From: a virus
IMG/VR virus record: IMGVR_UViG_3300020190_000109
Location: 1 to 44,347 of that record
Length of the DNA: 44,347 nt
Direction: 5' to 3' (one strand)
Position 1 is the stretch's first letter. Each line of letters opens with the position of its first letter. The notes beneath the pieces are model-generated. The model made no database searches. It was not told the DNA's origin and saw only the letters and a list, made by a program, of their open reading frames with translations. The translations under genes and the position numbers were made by a program. Below, piece after piece: positions 43,632 through 44,347 of this stretch.

Positions 43632-43650
43632 GTATAAGTGATACTTATAC
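43632..43650. promoter_or_regulatory. Operator-like palindrome in front of the coiled-coil gene
   Basis: GTATAAGT and ACTTATAC (8-bp arms) are separated by GAT and end 9 bases before the ribosome binding site GGAGG (43659-43663). A TATAAG box in the left arm could be the -10 element, so a protein bound here would block transcription or initiation. Confidence 0.6.
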
Positions 43651-43671
43651 AGAACATTGGAGGAAATCCAC

Positions 43672-44313
43672 ATGATCAGTACCATCCTTTTGGGGTCCTT
43701 GGGCCTCACGGCCCTCGGCGTGTGGGCTAAGGGGGCCGTCCGTCGCTACGGCGACGCGATGGTCGCCGAAGCCCGCGCCGAGGTCGAGGCCGAGGCTAAG
43801 GCCAAGGCGAAGGTCGAAGCCCTCGTGGCCGCTGCCCGCGCCGAGGCCAAGGCGGAGGTCCTGCGCGAGCAGGCCGCTGCCGACGCCGAGGCCAAGGCCG
43901 CCGAGGCGGAGGTGAAGCTCCTCCGGGAGCGGATCCTCGCCGAGGTCGAGGACCGAGCCCGCGAGGTCGCCGCCGCCCAGGCCAGGGGCCAGGCCGCCCA
44001 GGCCGCCCAGGCGCAGGTCGAGGCCGACAAGGCCAAGGCCCTCGCCGAAGGAGTCCGGGCCCTCGTGGCCAAGGCCCGAGCCGAGGCCAAGGCGGAGGTC
44101 CTGCGCGAGCAGGCCGACGCCGAGGCCAAGGCCGAGGCCGCGGCCCAGGCACTGGCCTGCCTCAGGGCTCAGGCCTTGGCCCTGGCCAGCCAGGCCGAGG
44201 CCATGGTCGAGGCTGAGGCTGAGGCCAAGGCCAAGGCCAAGGCCAAGGCCGCCAAGGCCCGCGCCCCCAAGGCCCCCAAGAAGGCCCACCCCGCGGGATT
44301 CCGCGTGAGGTAA
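43672..44313 (+). CDS. Membrane-anchored Ala/Glu/Lys coiled-coil protein with basic H1-like tail, very GC-rich
   Basis: The start is ATG at 43672, with GGAGG 8 bases upstream, giving 213 residues. A TTG at 43657 is upstream of that site and unlikely. Residues 2-19 are a membrane span ('ISTILLGSLGLTALGVWA'), followed by basic 'KGAVRR', so the body is probably cytoplasmic. Residues about 30-185 are nearly uninterrupted helix, with Ala/Glu/Lys/Arg heptads such as 'RAEAKAEVLREQA' occurring twice, 80 codons apart. The tail 'KAKAKAKAAKARAPKAPKKA' resembles histone H1 or bacterial H1-like proteins. G/C-ending codons are almost universal, quite unlike the AT-leaning surroundings. No family is recognised. 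A role in tethering DNA or virion parts to the membrane is speculative. Confidence 0.65.
   Translation: MISTILLGSLGLTALGVWAKGAVRRYGDAMVAEARAEVEAEAKAKAKVEALVAAARAEAKAEVLREQAAADAEAKAAEAEVKLLRERILAEVEDRAREVAAAQARGQAAQAAQAQVEADKAKALAEGVRALVAKARAEAKAEVLREQADAEAKAEAAAQALACLRAQALALASQAEAMVEAEAEAKAKAKAKAAKARAPKAPKKAHPAGFRVR
43840..44115 (+). repeat. 240-base-offset direct repeat in the coiled-coil gene
   Basis: Identical 36-base blocks at 43840-43875 and 44080-44115 lie inside wider similar segments that begin at CCCTCGTGGCC (43820 and 44060). The offset is 80 codons, in frame. Shorter GCCGAGGCCAAGGCC-type units fill the rest, showing growth of the gene by repeat expansion. Confidence 0.85.
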
Positions 44314-44325
44314 AAGAGTCATGGG

Positions 44326-44347
44326 GTCGGTAGCGAAAGCTGCCGGC
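44326..44347 (+). terminator. GAAA-capped 9-bp hairpin at the window edge
   Basis: GTCGGTAGC (44326-44334) pairs with GCTGCCGGC (44339-44347) through nine pairs including two G-U, around a GAAA tetraloop, 13 bases after the coiled-coil gene stop. The following bases are outside the window, so the T-run needed for a terminator cannot be confirmed. Confidence 0.5.

Larger units (their letters stand above)
43114..43671. other. Repeat-rich non-coding region (558 bases)
   Basis: No convincing gene lies here. It contains two copies of a 24-base direct repeat, two copies of an 18-base imperfect repeat, at least four perfect hairpin or palindrome elements and an AT-rich core. It separates the minus-strand lipoprotein operon from the plus-strand coiled-coil gene. 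It is therefore a divergent promoter region, and its iterated sequences would also suit a replication origin or a binding region for a phage regulator. Only short open frames (10 and 30 codons) lacking ribosome binding sites occur. Confidence 0.7.

Noticed and set aside
43645-44322. Long Gly/Leu-rich open frame on the minus strand opposite the coiled-coil gene
   Set aside because: It is the mirror of biased GCC/GAG/AAG codons. It has no ribosome binding site or start context, and the plus-strand frame has GGAGG, a membrane span and a coherent coiled coil.
44321-44347. Possible new gene start (ATGGGGTCGG) at the right edge
   Set aside because: There is only a weak AAGAG upstream, and the sequence is better explained as a 9-bp GAAA-capped hairpin after the coiled-coil gene.

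Overview
The window is the structural (virion) module of a contractile-tailed bacteriophage (myovirus type), or of a prophage/phage-like contig, plus a flank of accessory genes. Recognisable parts are a Mu-type portal, a frameshifted tail assembly chaperone, a Mu I-like head protease with a nested scaffold start, a lambda gpE-like major capsid protein, a very large tail sheath, a tail tube, a hub with a lytic transglycosylase domain, an OB-fold spike-like protein, a gp25/W protein and the start of a baseplate J protein. Terminase is not in the window, and I saw no convincing tRNA, integrase, transposase or CRISPR array. The host cannot be named from this sequence. A lipoprotein signal (lipobox) and outer-membrane-type accessory genes suggest a Gram-negative (diderm) host, and the fibre genes have the style of aquatic phage fibres. 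Most genes look AT-leaning with A/T-ending codons. The capsid, decoration and one fibre gene are visibly richer in G/C-ending codons.

Layout: nearly everything from 1 to 31922 is on the minus strand, so it reads right to left. 31922-30985: tail assembly chaperone with a -1 frameshift site. 30956-29241: portal. 29240-25855: a fibre-like protein with 546-bp tandem repeats and three small genes. 25696-24026: a fibre protein with 42-residue repeats, followed by a strong terminator. 23902-21874: five small genes plus a 58-aa gene; they include a BppU-like protein and two membrane proteins that may be holin or lysis accessories. 21737-18834: protease/scaffold. 18804-16557: major capsid protein, probable decoration protein and an Ala/Pro/Glu-tailed protein. 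16518-13599: two probable neck or head-tail proteins. 13585-9916: sheath and tube, closed by a textbook terminator. 9801-1: hub-lysin, spike-like protein and baseplate, in an order ending gp25/W then J.

The plus strand from 32063 to 41563 carries one 3166-residue protein, divergent from the chaperone gene. Its N-terminal part has two phospholipase D-type HxK...D/GSxN motifs. Near residue 2149 it has a DFDGD motif in the context of the catalytic loop of two-barrel (beta-prime/YonO/crAss-phage type) RNA polymerases. Its C-terminus has hydrophobic stretches. The best reading is an ejected virion protein that may combine a nuclease/phosphodiesterase-like domain with a virion RNA polymerase. It is also the best positional candidate for the otherwise missing tape measure. 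This is the most interesting object in the window.

Convergent with it (43113-41560, minus) lie a lipoprotein resembling the LPP20/FlgP family, a translationally coupled FlgT-N-like protein, and a small ribbon-helix-helix-like protein with an AT-hook-like N-terminus. A 0.56-kb non-coding region full of direct and inverted repeats (43114-43671) then separates them from an extremely GC-rich gene on the plus strand. That gene encodes a membrane-anchored Ala/Glu/Lys coiled coil with a histone-H1-like basic tail, and it ends in a GNRA-capped hairpin at the window edge.
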